Shown piece by piece: positions 1-8,505 of a stretch of 64,000 nucleotides of DNA. The notes beneath the pieces are model-generated. The model was given only the letters and a program-made list of their open reading frames with translations. It was not told the DNA's origin and did no database searches. The stretch covers positions 354,732 to 418,731 of the forward strand of contig NZ_JAQZCH010000001.1 of the NCBI RefSeq assembly GCF_028737325.1, read 5' to 3'. The translations under genes and the position numbers were made by a program. The DNA is from Microbacterium thalli. Lineage in GTDB: Bacteria; Actinomycetota; Actinomycetes; Actinomycetales; Microbacteriaceae. The stretch's first letter is position 1. Each line of letters begins with the position of its first letter.

Positions 1-803
1 CCGTGACCGCACCGATCGACCTCGACGGCACCGCCGTCTCCGTCATCGGCGACGCCAACAGCGACACCACCACCGGCGGCAACACCGGCAACACCGGCGG
101 CACCACCGGCGCCCCGACCACCGACGGCACCGACGGAATCGGATCCGGCACCCAGGTCATCGCACCCGTGACCGCACCGATCGACCTCGACGGCACCGCC
201 GTCTCCGTCATCGGCGACGCCAACAGCGACACCACCACCGGCAGCAACACCGGCACCACGGGCGGCACCACCGCTCCGGTGACCGGCGGCTCGGGCGGTA
301 TCGGCAGCGGCACCCAGATCGTGCTCCCCATCACGGCGCCGATCTCGGTGGGCGGCACGGCCGTCACGGTGATCGGCGACGCCAACACCGGCACCACCCC
401 CGGCACGACGCCCGGCACCACCCCCGGCACGACGCCCGGCACCACCCCCGGCACCACGCCCGGCACCACCCCCGGCACGACGCCCGGCACCACCCCCGGC
501 ACCACCCCTGGCACGACGCCCGGCACCACCCCCGGCACGACGCCCGGCACCACCCCGGGAACCAGCACGCCGGGCACCACACCCCGCACCACGCCGACGG
601 TCTCGACGGGTAGCCCCGCAGCGACCGCCGTCCGCAGCGAGGCTGCGAGCGTCGTCGCGGCTCCGGCGGCCGGTTCGACGGCCCGCCCGCTGATGCTCGC
701 CAAGACCGGCGGTGAGCTGCCGGCGGCTCTCGGCCTCGGCGCGCTGACCCTGGTGCTGGCCGGCCTGGTCCTCGTCGGACTGCGCCGCCGCGCCACGGTC
801 TGA
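1..803 (+). CDS. Chaplin-repeat surface protein with LAKTG sorting signal (5' truncated by window)
   Basis: The reading frame is open from the first base, so the true N-terminus lies outside the window. Three chaplin-like units (around window residues 1-22, 56-78 and 110-131; pattern TAPIxxxGTAVxVIGDAN) are separated by Gly/Thr/Asn linkers. A Pro-Gly-Thr-Thr repeat rod follows (about residues 130-194). The C-terminus has LAKTG at residues 232-236, a hydrophobic segment and an RRR tail, which is the layout of a sortase substrate. LAXTG is the class E sortase signal, and a class E sortase is encoded at 41.5 kb. A cell-wall-anchored amyloid-like surface protein is inferred. Unlike streptomycete chaplins, the units lack the usual Cys pair. 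Confidence 0.8.
   Translation, partial: VTAPIDLDGTAVSVIGDANSDTTTGGNTGNTGGTTGAPTTDGTDGIGSGTQVIAPVTAPIDLDGTAVSVIGDANSDTTTGSNTGTTGGTTAPVTGGSGGIGSGTQIVLPITAPISVGGTAVTVIGDANTGTTPGTTPGTTPGTTPGTTPGTTPGTTPGTTPGTTPGTTPGTTPGTTPGTTPGTTPGTSTPGTTPRTTPTVSTGSPAATAVRSEAASVVAAPAAGSTARPLMLAKTGGELPAALGLGALTLVLAGLVLVGLRRRATV
3..242 (+). repeat. Near-identical duplicated 75-bp chaplin repeat
   Basis: Bases 3-77 recur almost unchanged at 168-242 and encode the same chaplin-like unit. The third unit, from about 330, is diverged. The nucleotide-level identity of the first two copies suggests recent duplication or gene conversion. Confidence 0.8.
391..566 (+). repeat. Tandem Gly-Thr-Thr-Pro minisatellite within CDS
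   Basis: Alternating 12-bp units (ACCACCCCCGGC / ACGACGCCCGGC and variants) encode the GTTP repeats. The unit length is a multiple of three, so copy-number change would preserve the frame and vary the length of the wall-spanning rod. Confidence 0.9.
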
Positions 804-828
804 ACCGAGGAGCATCACCAACCGGAAC

Positions 829-866
829 AGCGGATGCCGCAGGCCGTCGGGTCTGCGGCATCCGCT
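829..866 (+). terminator. Hairpin terminator built from the GGATGCCG word
   Basis: A perfect 14-bp stem (829-842 pairs with 853-866) with a 10-nt loop lies 26 bp after the stop of the surface protein. Both arms contain GGATGCCGC or its complement. There is no clear U-tract, which is common for actinobacterial terminators. Confidence 0.65.
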
Positions 867-890
867 CCGGCCTGCGCGAGGGCAGAAACG

Positions 891-926
891 ACGGATGCCG
901 CGAACCCGAAGGTCCGCGGCATCCGT
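891..926 (-). terminator. Hairpin terminator of rpsF-rplI operon, same word
   Basis: A perfect 12-bp stem (891-902 with 915-926) lies 17 bp beyond the rplI stop on the minus strand. Its arms again carry GGATGCCGC/GCGGCATCC, so it is a sequence sibling of the adjacent hairpin at 829-866. Confidence 0.6.
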
Positions 927-942
927 ACTCGTGCGCCAGGTA

Positions 943-1395
943 TTACTTGGCGGCGACCACCTGCAGGGTGATCACGGCGGTGAGGTCGTCACGCAGGCGA
1001 ATGGTCGCCTCGTGCTCGCCCACGGCCTTGATCGGCGCGGTGATGTGGATCTTGCGCTTGTCGAGCTCGCCCAGACCAGCGGTCTTGACGGCGTCAGCCA
1101 CGTCGGCGGGCTTGACCGCACCGAACAGACGGCCTTCGGCGCCGGCCTTGACCGACAGCTTGACCTTGTTCGACTCGAGGTTGTTCTTGAGGGCCACGGC
1201 CTCTTCGTGATCGTGGATCGCGCGGGCGTCACGGGCGGCGCGGATGGACGCCACCTGCTTCTCGCCACCGCGGGTCCAGGCCACAGCGAAGCCCTGGGGG
1301 ATGAGGTAGTTACGGGCGTACCCGTTCTTGACCTCGATGACGTCACCGGCGCTTCCGAGCCCGGCGACCTCGTTCGTGAGAATCAGCTTTGCCAT
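943..1395 (-). CDS. rplI: 50S ribosomal protein L9
   Basis: 150 aa, the usual length for bacterial L9. It starts [20 protein letters not shown] and keeps the N-terminal RNA-binding domain with the [17 protein letters not shown] signature, a central connecting helix and a C-terminal domain. It binds 23S rRNA near the L1 stalk. It is the last gene of rpsF-ssb-rpsR-rplI; the gap to rpsR is 11 bp. Confidence 0.98.
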   Translation of the reverse strand: MAKLILTNEVAGLGSAGDVIEVKNGYARNYLIPQGFAVAWTRGGEKQVASIRAARDARAIHDHEEAVALKNNLESNKVKLSVKAGAEGRLFGAVKPADVADAVKTAGLGELDKRKIHITAPIKAVGEHEATIRLRDDLTAVITLQVVAAK

Positions 1396-1406
1396 GTCGG
1401 TGCTCC

Positions 1407-1661
1407 TTACCGGCCAGCGCCGGCGTAAGGCAGGAGCGCCATTTCGCGCGCGTTCTTGATCGCCTTGGCGATCAGACGCTGCTCCTGCACCGAGACACCG
1501 GTGATACGACGGGCGCGGATCTTCCCACGCTCCGAGATGAACTTGCGGAGCGTCGAAACGTCCTTGTAGTCGATGACGCCGACGCGGATCGCCTTCGCGG
1601 GGGCCGCGTTCTTCGCACCCTTCCGCGGCTTGCGGCGGTCGCCGGTTGCCTTTCCAGCCAT
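1407..1661 (-). CDS. rpsR: 30S ribosomal protein S18
   Basis: 84 aa, basic, with the S18 core [18 protein letters not shown] and the RRITG motif; binds 16S rRNA beside S6 on the small-subunit platform. No cysteine zinc ligands are present, so this is a Cys-less S18. The gap to ssb is 59 bp, longer than elsewhere in the operon. Confidence 0.98.
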   Translation of the reverse strand: MAGKATGDRRKPRKGAKNAAPAKAIRVGVIDYKDVSTLRKFISERGKIRARRITGVSVQEQRLIAKAIKNAREMALLPYAGAGR

Positions 1662-1720
1662 TGTTTTTCCTTACGAGAGTGATGATCGGATGCCGCTGCG
1701 GGCAGCACCCGGAATCCGAT

Positions 1721-2248
1721 TCAGAACGGGGTGTCGTCGCCGTAGGAGGCGCCGCTGGTTCCCGGTGCGCTCCATGCATCCGGTGCGGAGGACCCCGGGG
1801 TCGCCCACGGCTCTTCCTGCACCTGCTGCTGCGGGCGCGACTGCTGACCGCCGCCGAAGTTTCCGCCACCGCCACCGCCGCCGGATGCCGCGCGCGTGAC
1901 CTGTGCGGTCGCGTAGCGCAGCGAGGGGCCGATCTCGTCGACCTCCAGCTCGATCGCGGTGCGGTTCTGGCCCTCACGGTCCTGGTAGGAGCGCTGACGC
2001 AGGCGGCCGGTCGCGACGACCCGCATGCCCTTGGTCAGCGACCCCGCCACGTGCTCGGCGAATTCGCGCCACACGGACGCGCGGAGGAACAGCGCTTCGC
2101 CGTCCTTCCACTCGTTCGCCTGGCGGTCGAAGGTGCGAGGAGTCGAGGCGATCGTGAAGTTCGCCACCGGCAGGCCGTTCTGCGTGTAACGCAGCTCGGG
2201 GTCTGCCGTGAGGTTGCCCACGACGGTGATGACGGTCTCGCCGGCCAT
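1721..2248 (-). CDS. ssb: Single-stranded DNA-binding protein
   Basis: 175 aa. The OB fold occupies about residues 1-115 (start [20 protein letters not shown]). A Gly/Gln/Ser-rich linker follows, and the C-terminus ends DDTPF, the acidic tip with terminal Phe that recruits SSB partner proteins. Start ATG at 2248 lies 5 bp after the rpsF stop. Its place between S6 and S18 is the classical arrangement. It protects ssDNA in replication, recombination and repair. Confidence 0.98.
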   Translation of the reverse strand: MAGETVITVVGNLTADPELRYTQNGLPVANFTIASTPRTFDRQANEWKDGEALFLRASVWREFAEHVAGSLTKGMRVVATGRLRQRSYQDREGQNRTAIELEVDEIGPSLRYATAQVTRAASGGGGGGGNFGGGQQSRPQQQVQEEPWATPGSSAPDAWSAPGTSGASYGDDTPF

Positions 2249-2253
2249 GTGCC

Positions 2254-2637
2254 TTAGGCCTTCGCAGCCTTAGCGGGGGCAGCAGCCTTGCGGGCGGCCT
2301 TCGCCTCGGAGCGCGCCTTCTCGGCGGCGACCTGTGCGATGGCCTCCTCGGCGCGCAGGACCTTGGTGCGCATGATCGACTCGCTCAGCTTCAGCTGGCG
2401 GTCGAGCTCCTGCGTGGTCTCGCTCGTCGCGGTGAAGTTGACGACGGCGTAGATGCCTTCGTTCTTCTTCTGGATCTCGTACGCCAGGCGGCGGCGGCCC
2501 CAGATGTCGACGTTCTCGATGGTTCCGCCGTCATTCGTGATGACCTTGAGGAACTTGTCAAGGTTGGGAGCAACCTGACGCTCATCGATCTCGGGCTGGA
2601 GAATCACCATGAGCTCGTACTGGTACGTGTGCGTCAC
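2254..2637 (-). CDS. rpsF: 30S ribosomal protein S6
   Basis: 127 aa with a GTG start. The choice is supported by an excellent Shine-Dalgarno AAGGAGGT about 6 bp upstream. The S6 ferredoxin-like fold ([24 protein letters not shown]) spans residues 6-98, and a Lys/Ala-rich tail follows, an extension often seen in actinobacteria. First gene of the operon; its promoter should lie in 2638-2785, shared with the divergent gene. Confidence 0.97.
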   Translation of the reverse strand: MTHTYQYELMVILQPEIDERQVAPNLDKFLKVITNDGGTIENVDIWGRRRLAYEIQKKNEGIYAVVNFTATSETTQELDRQLKLSESIMRTKVLRAEEAIAQVAAEKARSEAKAARKAAAPAKAAKA

Positions 2638-2785
2638 TGACCCACCTCCTTCGGACTAGAACGGCTCCCGGGCATTTCCCGGAAGCAGGAGGGTGTGTAG
2701 CACGTGCCCGACCGAGGTCGGACAACCACAACAGCCTACCTGATCGCGCGTCCCCCCGCCGACGCGTCACCGATAGCGTGGGCGC

Positions 2786-3772
2786 ATGGAGTGGACGGCG
2801 GACGTCTCGGTCGGCGATTGGCTGCGCGAACGGGTCGACGACCCCTGGCGGGGGACGTTTCATGACGTGGTGCCGCGGGGCTTCGAGGCGTACGCGCGGA
2901 TCCTGCATCCGGCATCCGTCCAGTCCCGTCCGAACGGCGCCCCGCTTCCGCCCTCCGATGAGTGGGTCGGGATGACATGGCAGCAATCGCAGCGGTTGGT
3001 GGCGGACCTCGTCACCCATCCCGCCACATGGGCGGAGACCGCCGCCGCGTTCGGGACGACGCTCCACCCGCTCGCCCAGTGGGACGCGCTTGTGCGCTCG
3101 CCCGAGTTCGGCTCGAACCAGATGACCTCGCCCGACGGCCGCTGGTTCACGGCTCCGGTGGCGGGCGAACTCGACCCGCAGCTGCTGCCCTCCCTCGTCC
3201 GCCTGCTCACCGCGCACACATCGGCGCCGGATGACGTGGTCGCTGGCCTGTGGGAGGGCCGGGGCGGTCTGCTCGGTCATCTCGGACGGCATCCCTCGCG
3301 GACCTTCTTCCAGGCAGGCGACCCCGCGGACGCCGACCTGGCTCGACACAACCTCATGCTCGGGTCGTCGTTCTCCGACCGTTTCAACAGCGTGTTCCGC
3401 AAGCCCAGCTGGCAGGAGGGCATCCTCTCCCGCGAGATCTCCGAGGGCCCCCGGCTCGCTCTACCCGAACGCGCCTTCGTCCTCTTCCGCGGCCGTGCCG
3501 CCGAGTTCACCGTCGACGATTGGCAGACGCGGATGCCGTGGCGCGACCGACCCGCCGAGGCGATGGGCTTCGAGCCGGGGGCGCAGAGCCCGAGTCTGTT
3601 CTGGCCGGCGGATCGCGCCTGGGTGATGGTCTCGGAGGTCGACTTCGACTCGACGATCGTCGGCGGGTCGCGCGAGCTGATCGATGCGATCTGCCGCTCC
3701 CCCGACCTCGAAGCCCTGCGCCTGCCGGCCGACGCGTCCCTGTCGTGGGGCGCGGACGAGGTGAACCGGTGA
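2786..3772 (+). CDS. Hypothetical soluble protein (328 aa)
   Basis: Not recognised. It has no signal peptide or membrane segment, is rich in Trp and acidic residues, and has a central stretch (LMLGSSFSDRFNSVFRKPSW) that might form a conserved core. It starts with ATG at 2786. Its stop overlaps the GTG of the next gene by GTGA, so the two are translationally coupled and probably act together. It is divergent from rpsF across a 148-bp spacer. Confidence 0.75.
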   Translation: MEWTADVSVGDWLRERVDDPWRGTFHDVVPRGFEAYARILHPASVQSRPNGAPLPPSDEWVGMTWQQSQRLVADLVTHPATWAETAAAFGTTLHPLAQWDALVRSPEFGSNQMTSPDGRWFTAPVAGELDPQLLPSLVRLLTAHTSAPDDVVAGLWEGRGGLLGHLGRHPSRTFFQAGDPADADLARHNLMLGSSFSDRFNSVFRKPSWQEGILSREISEGPRLALPERAFVLFRGRAAEFTVDDWQTRMPWRDRPAEAMGFEPGAQSPSLFWPADRAWVMVSEVDFDSTIVGGSRELIDAICRSPDLEALRLPADASLSWGADEVNR

Positions 3773-4929
3773 GCGTCCCCTTCGATCCCCGCCCCCTGCA
3801 CGAGCCGGTCTCGCCCGCAACCGCCCGCGCGTTCCGCACGCACCTCGCCGAGACCGGGCGCCTTCCGGGTGGGTCGGGCACCGCCGGGGTCATCATCGCG
3901 ATCGTCGTGGTGGGCTTCGTCGTGCTCGTCTTCGGCGGCATCCTCACCACGGTCATCGGCGGCCTCGTCCTCGCGGCCGGGACGCGGTCGGGCACCGGCG
4001 CTGCACTGTCGTTGACGACGGTCATCCCCCTCGTCATCCTCGTCGCACTCGCCACCCTCATCCCGTTCTTCGTCCGTCGTCAGCGCGCGGCGCAAGCGGC
4101 CGTCTGGTACCGGCTCGACCGCTTCGCGCGAGCCAACGGCATGACCTTCGAGCCTCAGCGCCCGCAGCCCCCGCTGCCGGGCATGATCTTCGCGCAGGGC
4201 TCGAGCCGGATGGCATCGAACCTCGTCCGCGGCGACCGGCCGCGGTTCGTCGAGTTCGGGAACTACCGCTACACGACCGGGTCGGGCAAGAACCAGCAGA
4301 CGCACACGTGGGGGTACGTCGCGGTGCACCTGTCGACGCCCCTGCCGCACATCGTGCTGGATGCCGTCGGCAACAACGGCCTGTTCGGCTCGAACCTGCC
4401 GGTGGCCTTCGACCGCGACCAGCACCTGAGCCTCGAGGGCGACTTCGACCGCTACTTCCGCCTGTACTGCCCGCGCGGCTACGAACGCGATGCCCTGTAC
4501 CTGTTCACGCCCGACATCATGGCGCGCTTCGTCGACAACGCCGCCGCACTCGACGTCGAGATCGTCGACGACTGGCTCTTCTTCTACGGCAAGCGCGACT
4601 TCTCGACCCTCGACCCTGCGACCTGGTCATGGCTGTTCGGTGCGGTCGGGGCGATGATCGACAAACTCGCGCAGTGGGAGCGCTGGCGCGACGACCGACT
4701 CGCGGCGCCGGCTGTGACAGCTCCACCCGCGGCGAGCGCGGCATCCGCTCTGCCGGTTTCACCTCCGCCGGGTCTGCTGCGCCCCCCGGCGGGCGTGGCC
4801 GTGCCGGGTCAGCGCTTGAAGAAGACGGTGCCGTGGGTCGCGGTGATCATCGTCCTGGCGGTGGTCGCCGTCGGCGCGGTCGGGCCGGTGATCGCCTTCA
4901 TCGGCGGAGTGCTCTCAGCCACGCGCTGA
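3769..4929 (+). CDS. Membrane protein, possibly distantly DUF3137-like
   Basis: 386 aa from GTG 3769, overlapping the preceding stop. Two membrane segments lie near the N-terminus (about residues 42-66 and 80-102). A cytosolic domain (about 110-310) follows, with the pattern RLYCPRGYERDALYLFTPDI and later WLFFYGKRDF. A Pro/Ala linker and a final membrane helix (about 355-380) complete it. The YLFTP...W(L)FFY pattern faintly resembles DUF3137 proteins; that is a guess. Function unknown; paired with the upstream soluble protein. Confidence 0.75.
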   Translation: MSVPFDPRPLHEPVSPATARAFRTHLAETGRLPGGSGTAGVIIAIVVVGFVVLVFGGILTTVIGGLVLAAGTRSGTGAALSLTTVIPLVILVALATLIPFFVRRQRAAQAAVWYRLDRFARANGMTFEPQRPQPPLPGMIFAQGSSRMASNLVRGDRPRFVEFGNYRYTTGSGKNQQTHTWGYVAVHLSTPLPHIVLDAVGNNGLFGSNLPVAFDRDQHLSLEGDFDRYFRLYCPRGYERDALYLFTPDIMARFVDNAAALDVEIVDDWLFFYGKRDFSTLDPATWSWLFGAVGAMIDKLAQWERWRDDRLAAPAVTAPPAASAASALPVSPPPGLLRPPAGVAVPGQRLKKTVPWVAVIIVLAVVAVGAVGPVIAFIGGVLSATR

Positions 4930-4944
4930 GGAAGCACCGGCGAG

Positions 4945-4973
4945 GTATGCGGAACGTATCGACGGACGCATAC
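4945..4973. promoter_or_regulatory. Inverted repeat upstream of efflux operon
   Basis: GTATGCG (4945-4951) and CGCATAC (4967-4973) form a 7-bp inverted repeat with a 15-nt spacer between the preceding gene and the lipoprotein gene. It could be an operator or a weak terminator. Confidence 0.3.
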
Positions 4974-5045
4974 GGCACCGCAACAGCGACATCCCTTGAC
5001 TGATGATCGCGCTTCACCCCGAAGCGCCCATCGAAGGGATTCCCC

Positions 5046-5528
5046 GTGCTCGGTACTCGAACCACCCGTTCATTCCTCGCCCTGGCCGCCGCGGCCGTGC
5101 TCGCGACGTCGCTCGCGGCGTGCTCGCCCGCCGCCGCGCCGAACACCGGCGCGGACCGCAACGCGTCCACCGGACAGGGGGGCGGAAGCTCGTCCGTGTC
5201 GGCGGAACGCGACGCGTACGACCTCGAGCTCGCGCAGTGCCTGCGCGACAGGGGTCTCGACGTGAAGGACCCGCAGCCGGGTCAGGGCATCCAAGAGAAC
5301 AGCACCGAGGTCCGCAACGCCGTACCGGCCTGCATGGACGAAATCGGACAGCCGCCGGTCGCCGAGGGGTACGACGAGGCGGAGGTGCTCGAGGTCTGGC
5401 TCGCCGAGGCGACGTGCTTCCGTGAGCTCGGATACGACGTCGAAGAACCGGCGCTGGGTAAGGCGTACACGGTTCCCGCGGACGCCTCCGAGGCCGAGGT
5501 CGCCGAGTGCATCTCGGTGACGCCGTGA
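5046..5528 (+). CDS. Putative lipoprotein of efflux operon
   Basis: 160 aa with a GTG start. Residues 1-25 form a lipoprotein signal peptide with lipobox SLAAC, so Cys25 would be lipidated. The mature part is acidic with four further Cys, two of them in AQCLRDRG and ATCFREL, which suggests one or two disulfides. The stop overlaps the start of the adaptor gene (GTGA), so it is part of the export operon and may be an extracytoplasmic sensor or ligand-binding accessory. No family assigned. Confidence 0.75.
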   Translation: MLGTRTTRSFLALAAAAVLATSLAACSPAAAPNTGADRNASTGQGGGSSSVSAERDAYDLELAQCLRDRGLDVKDPQPGQGIQENSTEVRNAVPACMDEIGQPPVAEGYDEAEVLEVWLAEATCFRELGYDVEEPALGKAYTVPADASEAEVAECISVTP

Positions 5529-6616
5529 CCGGCGGTCGACGGCCGTCGAGGGCCGCGCGCGGAATGATCGCCGCCGGCGCGGCGGTGGTCCTCGCCGCCG
5601 GCACCACCGGCTGGGCGGTGTGGTCGAACGCGCAGCTGCAGCCCGATGCGGCGACCACCCCCGCGCAGACGACGGTCGAGGTGGTCTCGGGCGACATGGT
5701 CGCCGAGACCCTCGCATCCGGGAAGCTGCAGTACTCCTTCACCCTCCCGGTGATCGCCGGCACGGGGGGCACCGTCACCGAGGTGCCCCCCGTCGGGGCG
5801 ACGGTCGCCGCCGGCGGCATCCTGTATCGCATCGACACGCGTCCGGTGATCCTGATGCGCGGTGCCGCGCCCGCCTGGCGCGACTTCTCGGCCGACATGA
5901 CGCGCGGCGAGGATGTCCGGCAGCTCGAGGCCAACCTGAAGGGCTTCGGCTTCTTCGCGGGCGAGCCCGACGACCGGTTCGCCCGTGACACCTCCGCCGC
6001 AGTCCGGGCGTGGCAGAAGTCCCTCGGCGTCGAGCAGACGGGCACCGTCAGCCGATCGACGCTGCTGTTCTCCGACCGTGACCTGCGGGTGTCCGCCCTC
6101 GACACGCGCGTGGGAGCGCAGGTCGGCGAGGGCACACCGCTCTACTCCGCGACCGGCACAGAGCAGACGGTGCTGCTCAACATGAAGTCCACCGATCGCG
6201 GCCTGGCCGTTCCGGGCACGACCGTCACCGTCGCCCTCCCCACCGGCACGGATGTCGAGGGTGTCGTGGGCACGGTCGACGACCCGGTCGAGCAGCCAGC
6301 GGCAGACGGGACGGGCACGAGTGTCGTCATCCCCGTCCGCATCGATCTGCTGTCCCAGGAGGCTCTCGGCGGACTCGCGCTGTCGACCGTCACGGTCCGG
6401 TTCGCCAGCATGCTGCAAGAGGACGCCCTGACCGTTCCGATCAATGCGCTCCTCCCCCTCGACGACGACACCTTCGCGGTCGAGTTGCCGGGCCGGGCAG
6501 CGGACGGCGGGCGGGCGCTGGTCCCGGTGACGGTCGGCGCGTTCGCGTCGGGAAACGTCGCGATCAGCGGCGACGGCATCGAGGTCGGCACCGACGTCGT
6601 GGTTCCGCGGCGATGA
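5525..6616 (+). CDS. HlyD/MacA-like efflux adaptor with peptidoglycan-binding domain
   Basis: 363 aa from GTG 5525, which overlaps the lipoprotein stop; an in-frame GTG at 5507 is the alternative. An N-terminal membrane anchor (about residues 12-32) precedes an adaptor barrel. A peptidoglycan-binding type 1 domain ([17 protein letters not shown] ... [10 protein letters not shown]; about residues 130-180) is inserted, then beta-barrel segments resume. Such adaptors pair with MacB-type ABC exporters in Gram-positive bacteria. The wall-binding domain presumably tethers the pump to the cell wall. Confidence 0.85.
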   Translation: MTGGRRPSRAARGMIAAGAAVVLAAGTTGWAVWSNAQLQPDAATTPAQTTVEVVSGDMVAETLASGKLQYSFTLPVIAGTGGTVTEVPPVGATVAAGGILYRIDTRPVILMRGAAPAWRDFSADMTRGEDVRQLEANLKGFGFFAGEPDDRFARDTSAAVRAWQKSLGVEQTGTVSRSTLLFSDRDLRVSALDTRVGAQVGEGTPLYSATGTEQTVLLNMKSTDRGLAVPGTTVTVALPTGTDVEGVVGTVDDPVEQPAADGTGTSVVIPVRIDLLSQEALGGLALSTVTVRFASMLQEDALTVPINALLPLDDDTFAVELPGRAADGGRALVPVTVGAFASGNVAISGDGIEVGTDVVVPRR

Positions 6617-7296
6617 CGGCTCTTCTGCGCCTCGATGAGGTCACCCGCGCGTACGGGACGCCGCCCATCGCCGCGCTCGCGGGCGTCAGCCTGCGGATCG
6701 ACGCCGGCGAGTTCGTCGCGATCGTCGGGGCGAGCGGTTCGGGCAAGTCGACACTGATGAACATCATCGGCACCCTCGACCGCCCGACCTCCGGCAGCGT
6801 GCACGTCGGCGGCGTCGACACCGCGACGCTCGCCGACGCGGACCTCTCCGCCCTGCGCGCTCGGCTCATCGGTTTCGTCTTCCAGCAGTTCCACTTGCGC
6901 GAAGGGGTCACCGCGACCGACAACGTCGCCGACGGACTGCTGTACACCGGCATCCCGCGGGCCGAGCGGCGCCGTCGGGCGGAGGAGGCGCTGAGCCGGG
7001 TGGGTCTCGCCCACCGCCGCTCGCACCTGCCCAACCAGATGTCCGGCGGTGAGCGTCAACGCGTCGCGATCGCCCGCGCCGTCGTGGGCGACCCACCGAT
7101 CCTGCTCGCGGACGAACCGACGGGCAACCTCGACTCACGCTCGGGCTCGGGGATCGTCGACCTGCTCCACGAGCTCAACGCCGCCGGGACGAGCATCGTC
7201 GTGATCACCCACGACCCGGGCCTGGCTGCACGACTTCCCCGCCGTATCGCCATCGGCGACGGCCTCCTCCGATCCGACTCAGGAGTACCCGCATGA
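6613..7296 (+). CDS. ABC transporter ATP-binding protein (MacB/LolD type)
   Basis: 227 aa. Walker [10 protein letters not shown] is at residues 39-47, the Q-loop sits in [11 protein letters not shown], the signature is MSGGERQR, Walker B is ILLADEPTG and the H-loop is VITHD. All catalytic parts are intact. ATG overlaps the adaptor stop (ATGA) and its own stop overlaps the permease start, so the four genes 5046-8489 are one operon. It energises export; substrate (antibiotic, peptide or lipid) unknown. Confidence 0.95.
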   Translation: MTALLRLDEVTRAYGTPPIAALAGVSLRIDAGEFVAIVGASGSGKSTLMNIIGTLDRPTSGSVHVGGVDTATLADADLSALRARLIGFVFQQFHLREGVTATDNVADGLLYTGIPRAERRRRAEEALSRVGLAHRRSHLPNQMSGGERQRVAIARAVVGDPPILLADEPTGNLDSRSGSGIVDLLHELNAAGTSIVVITHDPGLAARLPRRIAIGDGLLRSDSGVPA

Positions 7297-8489
7297 CCGT
7301 GCCGTCCTCGTCCCGCTCACGCCTGCGCGCCGCCGATCTCGTGCGCCTGGGGTCCGAGGGCATCCGTTCGAAGCCGCTCCGCGCCGTGCTGTCGGCGCTC
7401 GGCATTGCGATCGGCGTCGCCGCGATGGTCGCTGTGCTCGGCATCTCGGCCTCCAGCCAGGCGCGGCTGAACGCGAGCCTGGCCGAGCTCGGGACGAACC
7501 TCCTCACGACCACGAGCGAGCCTCCTGCGGTGGGCGATCCCGTCCCGCTTCCGGTCAACGCGGATGCCCGCCTCGCGCGCCTCCCGGGCATCGAGACGGT
7601 CAGCTCGCTCGCCACGCTCGCCGACGTCCACGTGTACCGCAGCTCGCTGATCGACCCGGCACGCACCGGCGGACTCCTGGTCGCCGCCGCCGGTCCCGAA
7701 CTGCCCGGCGTCGTGGCGGCCGACCTGGCGAGCGGACGGTGGTTCGATCCGGTGACGGCCGCCTTCCCCACCACGGTCCTCGGGGCCACGGCGGCCGAGC
7801 GCCTGGGTATCACCGAACCGGGCGGCCTCGTCTGGCTGGGCGGCGTGAACACCACGGTGATCGGCATCCTCGACCCCGTCGCGCTCGCCCCGGAGATCGA
7901 CATCACGGCGCTCGTCGGGATGCCGCTGGCGTATCGGTCGCTCGACTTCTCGGGCGAACCGACGACGCTCTATCAACGGGTCGACGACGAGGCGATCGCG
8001 AGCATCCGGCCGCGCATCGCCCGCGTCATCCATCCCGACGCCCCCAGCACGGTCGCCGTCTCGCGCCCCTCCGATGCCCTCGCCGCCGTGAACGCGGTCG
8101 ACGACGCGTTCACGGGGATGCTCCTCGGCCTCGGCGGGATCGCGCTGCTGGTGGGCGCCATCGGCGTCGCGAACACCATGGTGATCTCGGTCATCGAACG
8201 CCGGCGCGAGATCGGACTCCGCCGCGCGCTCGGCGCGACGCGGCGGCACATCCGTCTGCAGTTCCTCACCGAGGCGCTCGTGCTCTCGGCCCTCGGCGGC
8301 GGCGCAGGTGCGGTCATCGGATTCGCCGTGACCACCCTCGTCGCGACGATCAACGGGTGGCCCACCGTACTTCTCGTGGCGGTCCCGATCGTCGGCGTCG
8401 CGTCGACGCTGGTGGTCGGCGCCGTGGCCGGCCTCTACCCCGCCGTCCGAGCCGCGCGGACACCGCCCCATGCCGCCCTCAGCAGCTGA
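7293..8489 (+). CDS. ABC transporter permease (MacB/FtsX family)
   Basis: 398 aa. One N-terminal membrane helix (about 30-52), a large extracytoplasmic domain, then three C-terminal helices with the FtsX-type motif [21 protein letters not shown]. This is MacB topology: the periplasmic-like domain couples ATP hydrolysis to extrusion of substrates outside the membrane. The start overlaps the ATPase stop. It converges on the next gene with a 16-bp gap. Confidence 0.93.
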   Translation: MTVPSSSRSRLRAADLVRLGSEGIRSKPLRAVLSALGIAIGVAAMVAVLGISASSQARLNASLAELGTNLLTTTSEPPAVGDPVPLPVNADARLARLPGIETVSSLATLADVHVYRSSLIDPARTGGLLVAAAGPELPGVVAADLASGRWFDPVTAAFPTTVLGATAAERLGITEPGGLVWLGGVNTTVIGILDPVALAPEIDITALVGMPLAYRSLDFSGEPTTLYQRVDDEAIASIRPRIARVIHPDAPSTVAVSRPSDALAAVNAVDDAFTGMLLGLGGIALLVGAIGVANTMVISVIERRREIGLRRALGATRRHIRLQFLTEALVLSALGGGAGAVIGFAVTTLVATINGWPTVLLVAVPIVGVASTLVVGAVAGLYPAVRAARTPPHAALSS

Positions 8490-8505
8490 CAGGATGCGGC
8501 GTCCG

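Noticed and set aside
391-566. Short direct repeats resembling a CRISPR array
   Set aside because: Units are contiguous with no spacers and translate to in-frame Pro-Gly-Thr-Thr repeats.
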